From: Paragonimus westermani
Lineage: Eukaryota; Platyhelminthes; Trematoda; Plagiorchiida; Troglotrematidae
DNA: 64,000 nt
Assembly (NCBI GenBank): GCA_008508345.1
Contig: QNGE01002374.1
Coordinates: 2,429-66,428 of the forward strand
Reading direction: 5' to 3'
Shown: positions 11,831 to 64,000 of the stretch, piece by piece
How the letters are laid out: each line of letters begins with the position of its first letter
Numbering within the stretch: position 1 is the stretch's first letter
Made by a program: the position numbers and the translations under genes
The notes under the pieces: model-generated
Databases searched by the model: none
The model's input: only the letters and a program-made list of their open reading frames with translations
Told to the model about the DNA's origin: nothing

Positions 11831-13700
11831 GCCTGGAGTTTTTCGAGCGTTGTTTAACGCACTCGAAGTTTCCAAGCTCTTCTTGCCTGGCGTGCTTTTA
11901 ACTGTGGCCGAGTGAGCTGAAGCCTAGTTCGCGTTTATCTTCTTCTCTTGGTTGTTGCCGTTGGCCCCATATTAGGCTAAAACTAAATGCCTATCATATT
12001 TCTTAACGTTGCTGGAAATATACGGTTTGTTTTCAAGCTCTAACGCTTCCTTTCAGTTCGATGCCCGATAGGATTACGTTTCAACAGCTCTTCAGAAAAG
12101 GCGTTTCAAATTGTTAGTGGACGATGGTCGAGCGCATACCCACTTGTCCACTACAAGCCTAAGCTCTTAACTGGTCACCACTAACTTTCAGTGATCGCTA
12201 CAACCTCCCGACCAGTCCCCAATAACTCTCAAACTGACATTATGAGCCCTATTAAACAAACAAAAATATACCAGTCATGTCGTTCCAATAAGATAGCTTT
12301 CACTGCAGTCAGAATTGCACAGTCAAATTGTGATATATCAGCGAGGACCATACGTACATATATGAAGTGTTATAAAGACAAAGAAGTATTCATTAAAAAC
12401 GATGCGTTCCATTACTTAATGTTTGTCTTTATTTCATACGTGAAGTTCGAATACATGACTGTGCGTAAGATGGAACTACACATAATTCATGATGATCGGT
12501 TAGGACATTCGATGTGTGGCAAGAAAATAAGGGGCTACGGTTAATCAGTTTTCACCAAAAACGCGGTTTAACTTGTCGCATTACAACGGGTATCCAGTTT
12601 GGTGATTTTATTTCATAACTAATCTAGAATAAACAAAGAATGGCAACGGTTTAAAACAATCGGTTTCAGTTTGTACAAACGGACACGCGGGATCAGATAG
12701 TGTGATGTGGTTTGTAGTGGTCTGCGGATTTGGCGCCATTCAATCAAAGTACCTCTTTCTGTTTTAAAAAGGACGATTGCTCTTTGCGTTTTTTGATGTG
12801 TGGTTGTTTTTCGGTGAGCTGAAGTGAACCGATGCTCCACTTGGTCGTCTTGAGTCATTTGCGTTCGGTGACATACCTGCCGGCGAGATAGTTGGCGTCG
12901 GAATGATGGTCGGACTTAACGTGTTTCCTGATGTCAAATTTGGTTTGGCATGACAGAGTAAAGCCTTCAATTCATCCGAGTCCACCAGAGTAGCCAAACT
13001 ACAGAAATGCAAGAATGAAGACAGATCACTTCATGAGGTGTCATGAAAGAAAAAAATTTAAACAGTAATTTTGGATACAAAAACCGTAGCCACAACTTCA
13101 TTCAAATGTCTTTACAGCGATACGGTACTCCGTTTGATGGTGCAGCTAATATAGTCGACCATCTACCGTGATCCATTCTTAATAAATTCTCGGCTACGTT
13201 CCTTGTATCGGCTAGTGTAGGGCTTTCCAAATATTGGATTCAAGGTAGCTACTCTGACATCTACCGGAGCCACCAGACTAATGATGAATGAACAAGGCTC
13301 AACAAATTAACATCGCAAATGCATACAAACACCGTGTAATATCAGTAAAGTTTTAAGTAGTAGATTCATGGTAATACCAGAAGTCTTGTTGAAATAGTTT
13401 TAAGTATGATCATCCGTGCTTCGTCGTCTAATCCCCCGTTTGAAAGTTGTACTTCGCTGTTTATCACACTATGACTGGTTAATGTAGTCGAAGACGGTTA
13501 TCTGGAAATAAAATTAGCCATCAGAGTTATGGTATTTTAAACTTTGAACTGATAGACCTCTAGAATCACTCGACGAGGTTAATAAATACAGAGCGCGCAT
13601 GAAACCTGGCCCTCTAATGCAAAGACGTTTTATGACAACCGGCCGCAATCCAATCTAACATGATTGTTTACGGTCTCAATAGATGCTGAAAAATGAATGT
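11831..13700. other. No recognisable gene
   Basis: Open frames occur (for example 12191-12544 on the plus strand, 117 codons), but none gives a domain I recognise and none has convincing splice borders. Left unassigned. Confidence 0.4.
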
Positions 13701-13890
13701 CGTGGCAAGGATATGCACTCCTGACGAGCTCTGATGAGAACGAAACTAGAGTCTAGTGTTTCTTCTCGAAAGAGGCTGGCTGCAAAGTCTATCTGAANAG
13801 AACGAAACTAGAGTCTAGTGTTTCTTCTCGAAAGAGGCTGGCTGCAAAGTCTATCTGAATGCAAACGCTGCGATCAAATGTGAGTGATGT
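13701..13890 (+). repeat. Dispersed repeat with hammerhead-like core (copy 1)
   Basis: CTGACGA at 13721-13727, an arm pair GCTCT/AGAAC (13728-13732 and 13737-13741, one mismatch) with a 4-base loop, then GAAA at 13742-13745, then CTAGA/TCTAG. This is the order of a hammerhead ribozyme core. The base after the third stem is TG, so the cleavage-site residue would be G, which is not permissive. The copy is therefore probably inactive. Homologous sequence occurs at 32262-32380 and 40170-40270. Confidence 0.45.
13737..13859. repeat. Exact 61-bp duplication around an N
   Basis: 13737-13797 and 13799-13859 are identical and separated by the single ambiguous base at 13798. This is the signature of two overlapping contig ends joined with one N, not of a biological tandem repeat. 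Confidence 0.85.
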
Positions 13891-16800
13891 CCAAACTGAA
13901 AATAAACCACATACCCGAATGCTCATCAGAAATGTCGAAATATTGTGAAAATCTAAAGATCGGTCAATGAGTAGAATGCGCAATTCATTTTAAGCAGTTA
14001 ACTGCTGATCTCCGGTTGTCGTAAATTTAACTGTGCAACTGTACGACTCGCTTACCTTATCCATCTGCACGTTTAACATTCCGTATGGTTAGAGTTGTAC
14101 AAAATGTGTGGATGAAGTATATGTCTTATCATACGTCGCAGCAATCCGGCATTCAAGTGACCCACACGGAAATGATGTTCTAAACTATGTATACCTTGTA
14201 ACTGAATTTGTGCAAGTTATGATGAGGATATCAAGGTGTGTTACACTAAACAGGATTATCGTCATTAGTAGGATTTTTGTGACTGAATCACTGTTAATCA
14301 TATTAATTTATCTGAAACACACTCTGTTCACGCGTCCAGATGCGACAGATAACCGTAATCGTTATCAGTTCGTTTGCACCTTGTTTCTGCAGGTTTCAAT
14401 AAAATACAAACACCTTTGGTATCTCTTTCAATATACGCATGCTGTATACGCCATGTGATTTTTCGTACATATGTATTCGAGCATATATCACTCGACAGTC
14501 GACAATAGATGACCACATAGTGACAACCGAAAGCCTAAGGACAGAACGTGGGTGTGGTCAATCGAATGTGTTTAATTCTTCCCTTCAGCGACTATTAAGA
14601 CCAATAGACGCAACATTTGGTTAGCTCGCCAGGCTGCTGATTTTATGGAAAGTGTTTGACAGCAGTTAGACATACTGGTTACTGCTAGTTCACTCTACGA
14701 AACAAAAGAAATGAATACTGGCCGTGACAGCTTCAAGAAATTAACACATTATACATTTACGGGTGATTAATTTTGTAAGTAAAAGTCACCTTTCGTTGGA
14801 CTCTGTAAACCTGAAAGTACAGATAATTTTGGGGATACAAACAGATACTCAACGTGTTCGACCGGATTATACTGCATGCTGACGAACTGTGGATTACACT
14901 GGATCCTGTCTTACAAACATAGCCTTATCCACTCGCCGCCTTTACATAAAAAGTTATTCCGAAGTATGGGTTCCAGAACTTTTATTGTGTGTGTAATAAT
15001 CTAGCTTGATAATTTTACGCTGAGCAGGGAAATTTTTAGAAATTTACCCTAGCGTGTTCATTTAAAGTGTACACTGGCCTTTGACTCAACGTACAAACAT
15101 GTAGTTACCTGACATATAAGTGCTGATGTCTAGGCACTGGAAATATGAGGTGACGCAAACTGTCAACACCGTGAGCTTACCCGTGATTTTCACCTCTGAA
15201 ATAAAAAGAAGGACACAGAAGTGCAGTTTTCGAATGAAATACAGGTGCGTTAATGTAATCAGACGGTAAGACAACTTGTGAACTGAAATTTTACACCTAC
15301 GATAGTACGAGTCTTAAACCTGGTAAAATTATAATTAGCGTCCGGAATGACGTTTCATGAATTTCACGAATACAACTACATTTAATGCAGTCGAACAAGT
15401 TTCGCAACGAAAGGTGGAATTTCCATACTTTACAGAGTGCACTGACGTGCTCACCAGTGTTAGTCAGGATGACGTGAACGAATATGCACACTGAAGACTG
15501 CCTCACAGTTTTTCTAACATGTTTTGACTGAAAATCATTTGCATCGTAAATGATGTGCCCAATGCTCATTGTGACTGTTGCATTTTACTGGTACCACTGA
15601 ATTTTCACACACTATGCCGCACCGTTGTAACTAAATTCGGGGTTTAGAAAGTGATCGGATATGACAGTCATTCAGTTCGACAGAGCAGCTTATGAAGTTT
15701 TGGGAATGTCTAATTCAGAGTTCGTTTTTCTTGAGACAATTTCAATTCGGCCTGAAATGCACATCATGACTAATTATTTCCTATGGTTCACAACCAAGAA
15801 CATGTGATATGTACGCTAGATGAGACAAGGTCCATAACATACAAGATAAGCGACCGAGTCGGAGATATTACTGTTCCGAGATTCATTATGACATCTCATT
15901 GTGGTTGTGGGACATGGTCAAAGCCCCCAATGACTGGATCACAGACAACGAGGGAGATCAAACGGATTATCGTTGAGCGGACATGGTTCAACGAGCGGGA
16001 GGTGAGAAGTGGAAATTCGGAAGATAACTCGTCACTCACAAGGGACGGAATTTGACGGTTACGCACAGGACGTTCAAATTTAAATTTCGTCGAGTTGTGG
16101 ATTAACATTAATACGAGCGCCCAGGGAGATTGGCAGACTGCAAACGGGATATTGAAGGTATTGCTTTATTCTGAAGTCTGTTGCGGGGGTTTCGTAAAGC
16201 GAAAAAATGCAGTGAAGTTGCTTTGGCTAAGCTCAGTCACAGACAGAGACGCATGGGATTGGTTGATAGAATTTGAAGTAATTTCCTTCTGAAGCTGATT
16301 GGATGACGGTATAAATTCGTTAAGAGGATTAATGATACTGTTTGCCAGACAGGTCTTGGTTAGACAGACTAAGGCCGCAGTGCTGTATGAATGCACGCAG
16401 CACTGGTTAAGGAGTTTAATGAAGAACCAGACATACAGCGGGTAGTGGGCTGACTTTGTGGTGGTGGGTTTTGCAACGGTCGAGACCTGCAGCCCAATAT
16501 CAGCATATTGTACGGTAGCCAGCTCTGCCTCTGCGGGCGAGGGGATGAAGATGTGTGTGATAGAGATTCAGTTGGAGATTACATCCTGAAATTGCTGGGG
16601 ATAGTGCGGACGACCGAATCTTGTGAGATCATTGATACTGGCTGACTGGTCGAAAGTACACAGCGTCTGTCATAGGTAAGGGAGTCTGGAGGTCAAGGAA
16701 AACCTCGAGAAAAAAATTTTCTGGCTGGCATGAACAGTGGGAAGTTAGCAAATGAATGCGGAACCAAACACATTAAAAACAAAATGAGGATATGAAGTAT

Positions 16801-17485
16801 CCCACAGCAACCGTTGTTTTATGTGCAGCAGAGTTTAACATTCTGCCGCCATTTTTCTGACAAACGTTTTCCTGCTTGCTTTTTCCCAGTTTCGGTGGGC
16901 CAAGAGGGTTTTCACACACATAAATACTGACCAGGGCGAGCAAAAGATCGCAGTGGTGATTACGGGGGCTTAATCGTCGATGACAAGCCAGATGAAAGAA
17001 ATGAAATTGCTGCCAGAGGGACAGTGTCACTAGCACTGGAAACTCAGAGTATTGGAACTCGGAGAGGCAGTATTAGACTACCTCACACAAAGCTAGTTAA
17101 CAACGACATAATGGCGACGGTAATGAGTGAGCACCTGTTGCATCGGTTGAAGAGAAACGTAGAGTTAGGGAACAAAGAAACATACGCTAGTAAAGGTGCT
17201 AGAAAATTTTGTCCTGACAAGTCAAAACAGCCGTTTCGGGTGCGTAGTTTTGTCTTCAAGTCTAGGCTAAAATACTCAGCTGGATCCAGTAGGTACTGTG
17301 TTGGTGAGTCCTTCAGCCTAATTTTTTTTTCTTAAAATAGATGGTGATTACGGATTCTGCAAATGGATCGAACATCCGAATAATACGCAATTGTTTGCAG
17401 AATGCATACTAACACAGGAGAATATCACCCATGCTGATTCCAAAGGGAGAAAGGCAGTTAAATAATTTGTCGGAAGAGGTAATAG
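13860..17485. other. No recognisable gene
   Basis: No domain, RNA gene or repeat pair was recognised. Open frames of 60-116 codons occur on both strands without recognisable content. Confidence 0.4.
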
Positions 17486-17600
17486 TGTGGTGGATTGCCA
17501 GGTCGGGGGTGCGAGTTTTCGAACGTAACTCCCCCCCCCACGTTGAGGTATTCGGCCGAGCGTTCGAAAACTCGCACCCCCGACCTGGCAATCCACCACA
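17486..17600. repeat. Perfect 40-bp inverted repeat (hairpin)
   Basis: 17486-17525 and 17561-17600 are perfect reverse complements, separated by a 35-base loop that contains a run of C. The arms are GC-rich compared with the surroundings, so a transcript from either strand would fold into a very stable stem. No coding or Rho-type terminator role is expected in a eukaryote. Confidence 0.9.
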
Positions 17601-17651
17601 ATAGGGCAACAGAAACAAGTTTTTGATCTACGATCGGTCTTCACATACTTC

Positions 17652-17691
17652 CTGAAGAAGCGAATGAGTTGTATTTTGCCCGTTCGCGCTT
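17652..17691 (+). other. Decayed hammerhead-like motif next to the hairpin
   Basis: CTGAAGA at 17652-17658 is followed by a GCGAA/TTCGC pair (17660-17664 and 17683-17687), the arrangement of stem II in Penelope-type hammerheads. The expected GAAA is GCTT, so the motif would be inactive. It lies 52 bases beyond the hairpin. Confidence 0.35.
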
Positions 17692-18300
17692 GGTAAGATG
17701 TGAGGGTTCCTTGTCACTAAACTGAACGAAGACTGTACGTTGAATAAACTCCAGTGTTACCAAATTTACGGCCTGAGAACAAGTTTTATTGATTGCGAAA
17801 TTCTACAGATCCCAGCACTGTTATCAAAAGAGTTTGATATCTGAAACAAACTTAACACTTCCTTCATAATTCCACGTTTATTTTAACCCCGTTATTTGTG
17901 CAACATTGAGGATGTCAAAACAAACTACCGATGACCTGAATCCATTGTTGTTACGACCATTATTACAGCTGTAATTGCTCGTGATAAGTAGTCAAGAAGA
18001 AGAAGAGACAACTGTGAAAAATCCTTACTTCGGAACTCGAACTATCGACCGAAATAACTCCCTCAAAATTGAAAAAATGTATAAAAACAGAGCTGCGAAG
18101 TCAGGCTAGGTGCTCAGAAATTTCGCATTTGGATTTAGCTACTCACCCAACCCATTGCGTCGTATGGAATACACCAGATGATTAACTTCAAGACAGGAGT
18201 TCTCAAACCGTTTACGCGGTACTCTACGAACGCCAATGACAAAAGTTCGAGCCCATCATTGTAGTTGAGTCCCATTGTGACCCTTCTGCACTCAAGATAT

Positions 18301-18410
18301 GGTTTCGTGGTTCAGCTGATAGAGCACATTCTACTCAATGAGCTTGAATTTCATGCCCACGGTTCGAGTTCATCCAGGCCCAGATTTTTGAAATTGGGTC
18401 TCATCTGAGT
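18301..18410 (+). repeat. tRNA-derived SINE
   Basis: TGGTTCAGCTGATAGAGC (about 18308-18325) resembles a tRNA A box and GGTTCGAGTTC (18361-18371) a B box of RNA polymerase III promoters. There is no acceptor stem, so it is not a functional tRNA gene. The tail TTTTTGAAATTGGGTCTCATCT matches the inverted copy at 19515-19708. A weaker similar head (GTTCGAGCCC ... TTGAGTCCCATTGTGA) lies just upstream at about 18200-18282. Confidence 0.7.
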
Positions 18411-19499
18411 TAAATGTGAACAATTTGTTTGGTAAGTCCCAAATTTTTCTTGTTTACGTACCTATGTCTCCCCACGTATGATGTTACTAATCATCAGTCG
18501 AGTGAGAAGTTGAATTAATATGAGCAACATATTTCATTTGTCAAGGAGCATCTCGTTTGATTCGTAAAACTCCTTACTGCTAGAACACTCCTCAGTTAAC
18601 ACATAGAGAATGAAAACTACTCATACGAAGCTTGTTTTATATAATTATCGCAATTACTGCCATCCCCGTTTTTACGAGTTTTAGTTATCTGAAACTCTTT
18701 TGAACAGTACACAGTATTTCCTAGACACACTAAGTGAAACTGAATGAACACACAGTGTGCTGTTAACCGTCCTAATGGCAGAAGCTGAGGGTACTTTTTG
18801 TGCTCTTCAACTACTATTCGGTCCCGATGAAGTGGCACATCTTGTGGAAATAACCAGAGAGAAGAAGTGATACATAGGCTGTGAAACTGAAGTAAACTGA
18901 CACGTCTGTTGGTTATCTGCGAGCGTGGCCTACCAAACACACTGGGATAGACAAACGCGAATATGCGTGAGGATGAGTGAATTGTGTAGTATGATGCAAC
19001 CTCCGTAATAAAAAACTATAGTCTGCCAACGAGGTGACATCATCATTGTGTAGGAGCTTGGTCGTGAAGATCAAAACTTGGACTTGACGACCTAGAACAT
19101 TGTGGTTTGCGCTGCGCTGAACATTTCAGTCCAGCATGAGTATCTATAATGCATTGGGACGTCGTAATCTCTCCGCATCGCTGGTTTGAATGCTTTTACT
19201 GGAAAGTGAACTGTCTAAGAAGAATGCGTATACTGTTCGATACGGTTACTCGTTGCCAGCCTACCCAAGCTGTGTTTGAGCGTTTTCTACACTGTGTTCC
19301 CTGCCGTCTCTATAAAGGTAGCTTGTTATCTGTCGTCTAAACTTGTTTCATAAAAGCTGGCCTTAGACGGCCTTAGGTGAGATCATCAGCTTATCGTTCA
19401 GTTCATTCCTTATTGTGCAACAGTAACTAACCATCGAGGCGCTGGATCTGGAAGGTTGTCTTAGTCAGAGAAGTAAACTGTCATCCATAAAATACCCGG

Positions 19500-19514
19500 T
19501 GGATTCCTAAAAGT
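19500..19514. repeat. Target-site duplication, left
   Basis: TGGATTCCTAAAAGT, identical to 19709-19723 on the other side of the SINE. Confidence 0.8.
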
Positions 19515-19708
19515 ATTACTAATGTGTAATGTGGCAGATTTATGGCTTGAGATGAGACCCAACTGTAAAAATTCAGGGGTTCGGCTGAATTCGAGCCGGT
19601 GATAGGAACAGCATGTCTCAACGCGGCAACTGTTCTACCAACTTAACTACGAAGTCTCACCAATAGCCCGGAAATTTCACAGTTGGACTTTGTTACCCAC
19701 CCGTAGCT
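19515..19708 (-). repeat. tRNA-derived SINE with target-site duplication
   Basis: On the minus strand it shows an A-box-like stretch (TAGTTAAGTTGGTAGAAC) and a B-box-like CGGCTCGAATTC, then TTTTTACAGTTGGGTCTCATCT, the same family as 18301-18410. It is bounded by the identical 15-mer TGGATTCCTAAAAGT at 19500-19514 and 19709-19723, a clear target-site duplication. Confidence 0.8.
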
Positions 19709-19723
19709 TGGATTCCTAAAAGT
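19709..19723. repeat. Target-site duplication, right
   Basis: TGGATTCCTAAAAGT, identical to 19500-19514. Confidence 0.8.
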
Positions 19724-20716
19724 GACTGCTGGTCAACTTTATTGTGAACTGTAGTACCGTAGCACAGAGGACACTTAACGACCGGATTAATGTGGATAGT
19801 GAAGCGGTATATTTGTAGAAGTACTCTTCGCAAACTTGGAAAGATGTTAGTTGGATCACTGTCGACTACGTGTGAGGAAAGGGGACGGATTTTAGCGGCA
19901 GAAGTATTATGATTGAAACCACTCAGTGTGAAAATGCATCTGCTTAGAACCGATCGCCACATATGATTCACATCCACCTAATTGCCAGTGATCACTCTCG
20001 ACCAGTTACCAGATATGTTTAATTAAGTAATGTTGTGAATCCCGAAGGCGGATGATACAGAGGTTATTTTACTGCAGAAACCAATACATCACTTAAGCGT
20101 CTCAACGGGACTAGGAACAAAAACACTCATTTGCACACCGCACTCTTCTGAGAATGCTCCAGTCGCTTCGGACACCATGTCTCAGTTCCAACATGTGGCG
20201 AAAGTCATTAAATGTCATTCTGCCTTCCAACGATTCTTCCCACATGTTTCCCGTATTTATCCCGCGATCATTTCGATCCATGCGGCTACTGAATAGTGGT
20301 GTGAGTAGCATGGTGCGACCGTCCATCCTCACTACAGTAAATCCCTGATTAATCCACAACGAGTTAAAATCGAACGAGATGTCGGTTTCGCAACGTTTAA
20401 ATCCATTCGGAGAGCCTTCATCAATCGATTTAAATCGGAAATTTCATATCGTACAAGCTCCAAATAAGGTAGTCATCAACCGGTACGTGTTTGTGTGTTC
20501 AACATACGGTGTGTAGATAGGCTACCAGTGGGATGTATAGATTCATGATCCTCCTGAGTTCATCATGTGACGATCCCAGGTACAAACAAGAAGAGGTAGC
20601 TATTGCATATTGTGTTTGTGCGTGATATACTTAGACTTCTGCTTATGGAACAGGTTTTAAATGGAAATTTATGACAGAATGATTCCGGTTCTTACCATAC
20701 AAATTCAAATCGGGAC
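19724..20716 (-). other. Region downstream of the guanylyl cyclase stop
   Basis: Probably 3' untranslated and flanking sequence. Candidate polyadenylation signals on the minus strand are ATTAAA at 20018-20023 and AATAAA at 19738-19743. A second open stretch at 20111-20353 follows a TAATCAG acceptor-like site, but joining it to the donor at 20720 puts it out of frame (see findings). Confidence 0.3.
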
Positions 20717-62320
<41,604 letters not shown>

Positions 62321-62326
62321 TTTTTG

Positions 62327-62330
62327 ACTG
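62327..62330 (-). promoter_or_regulatory. Acceptor-like site just before the start codon
   Basis: On the minus strand TTTATATCTCAG ends 7 bases before the ATG. It could be the acceptor of a 5' untranslated intron or of spliced-leader trans-splicing, which flatworms use. This is inference from sequence only. Confidence 0.3.
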
Positions 62331-64000
62331 AGATATAAAGGCTATCCAGTGTAAAAGTAAGCCATAGTGAAGTATACGCAAAAGTTGTGATTGCAGTCAA
62401 ATCGAGCTAGGTGGATTCGAAAGCCAAAATTCCAATGCCGGTAAAGAGTTCAGCTAGAAGAAGAAAGCTGGGAACACTGCCATTCAAACTACTAGTTATT
62501 TAATTTCAGGAAACGCCCAGTATTATTGCTGATTGGTTAGAAATATTCGATTCACTCGAACAATTGTTGCATCTGCCTAGTCTCAAACTAAAATGTGAAT
62601 ATTTTCCGGTGCACTATCACCAGCATTTTTTTGAACGGCATGTGTAAAAAATGGGAATATACATGAGTGAAAAGTAGAAGGGAGTTTACATTGACAATCA
62701 ACTCAGTTGGTTCCGGAGAATCAAACCTATAATTAAAGTAACAGACAACCTTCCATATTTATGCAGCTGAATAGCAAAATCAGATCCACTTCAGAACGTG
62801 GCAATAGCACATTGTTTGTAACACTTAACAGGGTGTTAATCCACAACTAGTCGAGCGAGTGAATCTACCGTATCACACTCATACAGGTACTAGTCTGTTA
62901 GGTATCACGACTGATGGCTTGGAATGATGGGCTTGTGATGTTGCGACAGCACAGATCTGGTAGGAAACCAAGGTTTAGAGAATCAGGCTTGTGCCAGTTT
63001 GTCTCGTCATATCGAGTCGTACTTGGCAGTTAATTTTCAATATACTCGCTGTACTGTTACATCATCTTAAAACGCACGGATCGGGCAGATATTCTCATAG
63101 AGGTATCACACCAGCTGCAAGTCGTTTCTGTTTGTGCATTAAACCATTGAAAGGATTAAACGGATCGAACGCAGCCACACATAGTGTTTCACATGAGTTT
63201 GCTCGAAAAGTTAATGTGAGTTTGCATGCAAAACACAGACGTTATCGAAAATTTGATTACTAAATCAGTGGTGTCGTTTGTACATATAATTCCAGTTTCA
63301 TGAAATAACGCTTGATGAGTGAGAAACTGTGTAATTTCGAATGCCGACTACCCTGAGCGTGCTTAGCCTATACTGACTGACATGTCGTGCTCCGCCCCTA
63401 TCATTCTGTACTGGTGTGCAGAAGAGTAAGTGTATGTTCTTCCTCGGACTCAAATGAAATCAAAACGCCTGGATGCGAAAAGATCTGTGAATTCAAAATG
63501 GTGTCTACTACCTGTGTGTCTTTAACGAATGACTATCATCCACATGTGACCGATAAAACGAACTGTCTTATGGTGTAGTTCCGAGGAGCAGTTCAAACAA
63601 ACTTATATAACCCAAAGGAAATCACCCTCAGGGGATTATCTGCAACAAATCTGTTAGATATCCACATTGGTTCTGAAAATGAAATTCACCATCTTGTTAC
63701 AAAATAGAATAGGGGGTTCCAGCCTTCTGCCTACGATGTTGCGTAATATATTGCCATTTCGAACTCAGTGGCTTGGGCCTAACTTTTGCAGTTTTTTGTA
63801 TATCAGCATCGTCACTTATAGGGGCTGATGAAAACATACAAACTTGCATTATGATTTTGCAAAATGAGTCATCTGATGTCACCTTTCAGATTCGATAAAT
63901 ACACTTTCATGCGTCAGATAACATTTGGTGAACGCTGAACAGTAGACTGGGTAAAATTTTCGTTTCCAAATACAACAGAAATACAGTAATGGTCGTAGTT
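62331..64000. other. Upstream flank of the guanylyl cyclase gene
   Basis: No coding exon was recognised upstream of the start codon. The promoter and any 5' non-coding exon would lie here or beyond the window. I could not identify a core promoter. Confidence 0.4.

Noticed and set aside
12191..12544. 117-codon plus-strand frame
   Set aside because: Composition and content give no domain; a single open frame of this length is expected by chance in this much sequence.
18301..18380. Functional tRNA gene
   Set aside because: A and B boxes are present but the first bases cannot pair with the end to make an acceptor stem.
20111..20353. Additional C-terminal exon of the cyclase gene
   Set aside because: Joining it through the GA|GTAAGT donor gives a stop after four codons; the long open frame is in a different phase.

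Overview
This is a eukaryotic window: long introns with GT-AG borders, no operons, and a dense background of decayed retroelements. The best fit is a parasitic flatworm, probably a digenean trematode. Reasons: Gypsy remnants with a CxxC-type gag knuckle and a TGGTGA-type primer site like the trematode CsRn1 clade, tRNA-derived SINEs, a Penelope-like GIY-YIG fragment, hammerhead-like motifs, and a single gene spread over more than 40 kb. The species assignment is inference.

The one host gene I can support is a receptor-type (membrane) guanylyl cyclase on the minus strand, 62320 down to 20717. I could assemble 16 coding exons by hand. All junctions are GT-AG, every codon phase matches, and the sum is 3279 bp (1092 residues). 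The order is signal peptide, ANF-receptor-like ligand-binding domain, one membrane helix, juxtamembrane segment, kinase-homology (pseudokinase) domain, coiled linker helix and class III cyclase domain. All residues expected for metal binding, guanine recognition and turnover are present, so an active enzyme making cGMP from GTP is predicted.

Layout: 1-2.6 kb no recognisable gene; 2.8-6.3 kb a decayed Gypsy copy (gag, protease, RT, RNase H, integrase); 8.4-11.83 kb a Gypsy fragment abutting an LTR element with two recognisable LTRs, primer site and gag-protease-RT; 13.7 kb a hammerhead-like repeat and a scaffold-join duplication; 17.5-17.7 kb a 40-bp perfect hairpin with a decayed hammerhead-like motif beside it; 18.3 and 19.5-19.7 kb tRNA-derived SINEs, one with a clear 15-bp target-site duplication; 20.7-62.3 kb the cyclase gene; 62.3-64 kb upstream flank.

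The introns carry most of the curiosities: a 324-bp near-identical inverted repeat pair bracketing exons 6 and 7 (40977-41300 and 47485-47807), a Penelope-type GIY-YIG segment whose 3' end is copied in inverted form at its 5' side (88-bp perfect arms), a good hammerhead core at 50212, further copies of a repeat with a hammerhead-like fold (32.27 and 40.17 kb), and an (AAAT)n retroposon tail. Both ambiguous bases (13798 and 54073) sit exactly between exact direct duplications, so they look like unmerged contig ends rather than biology.
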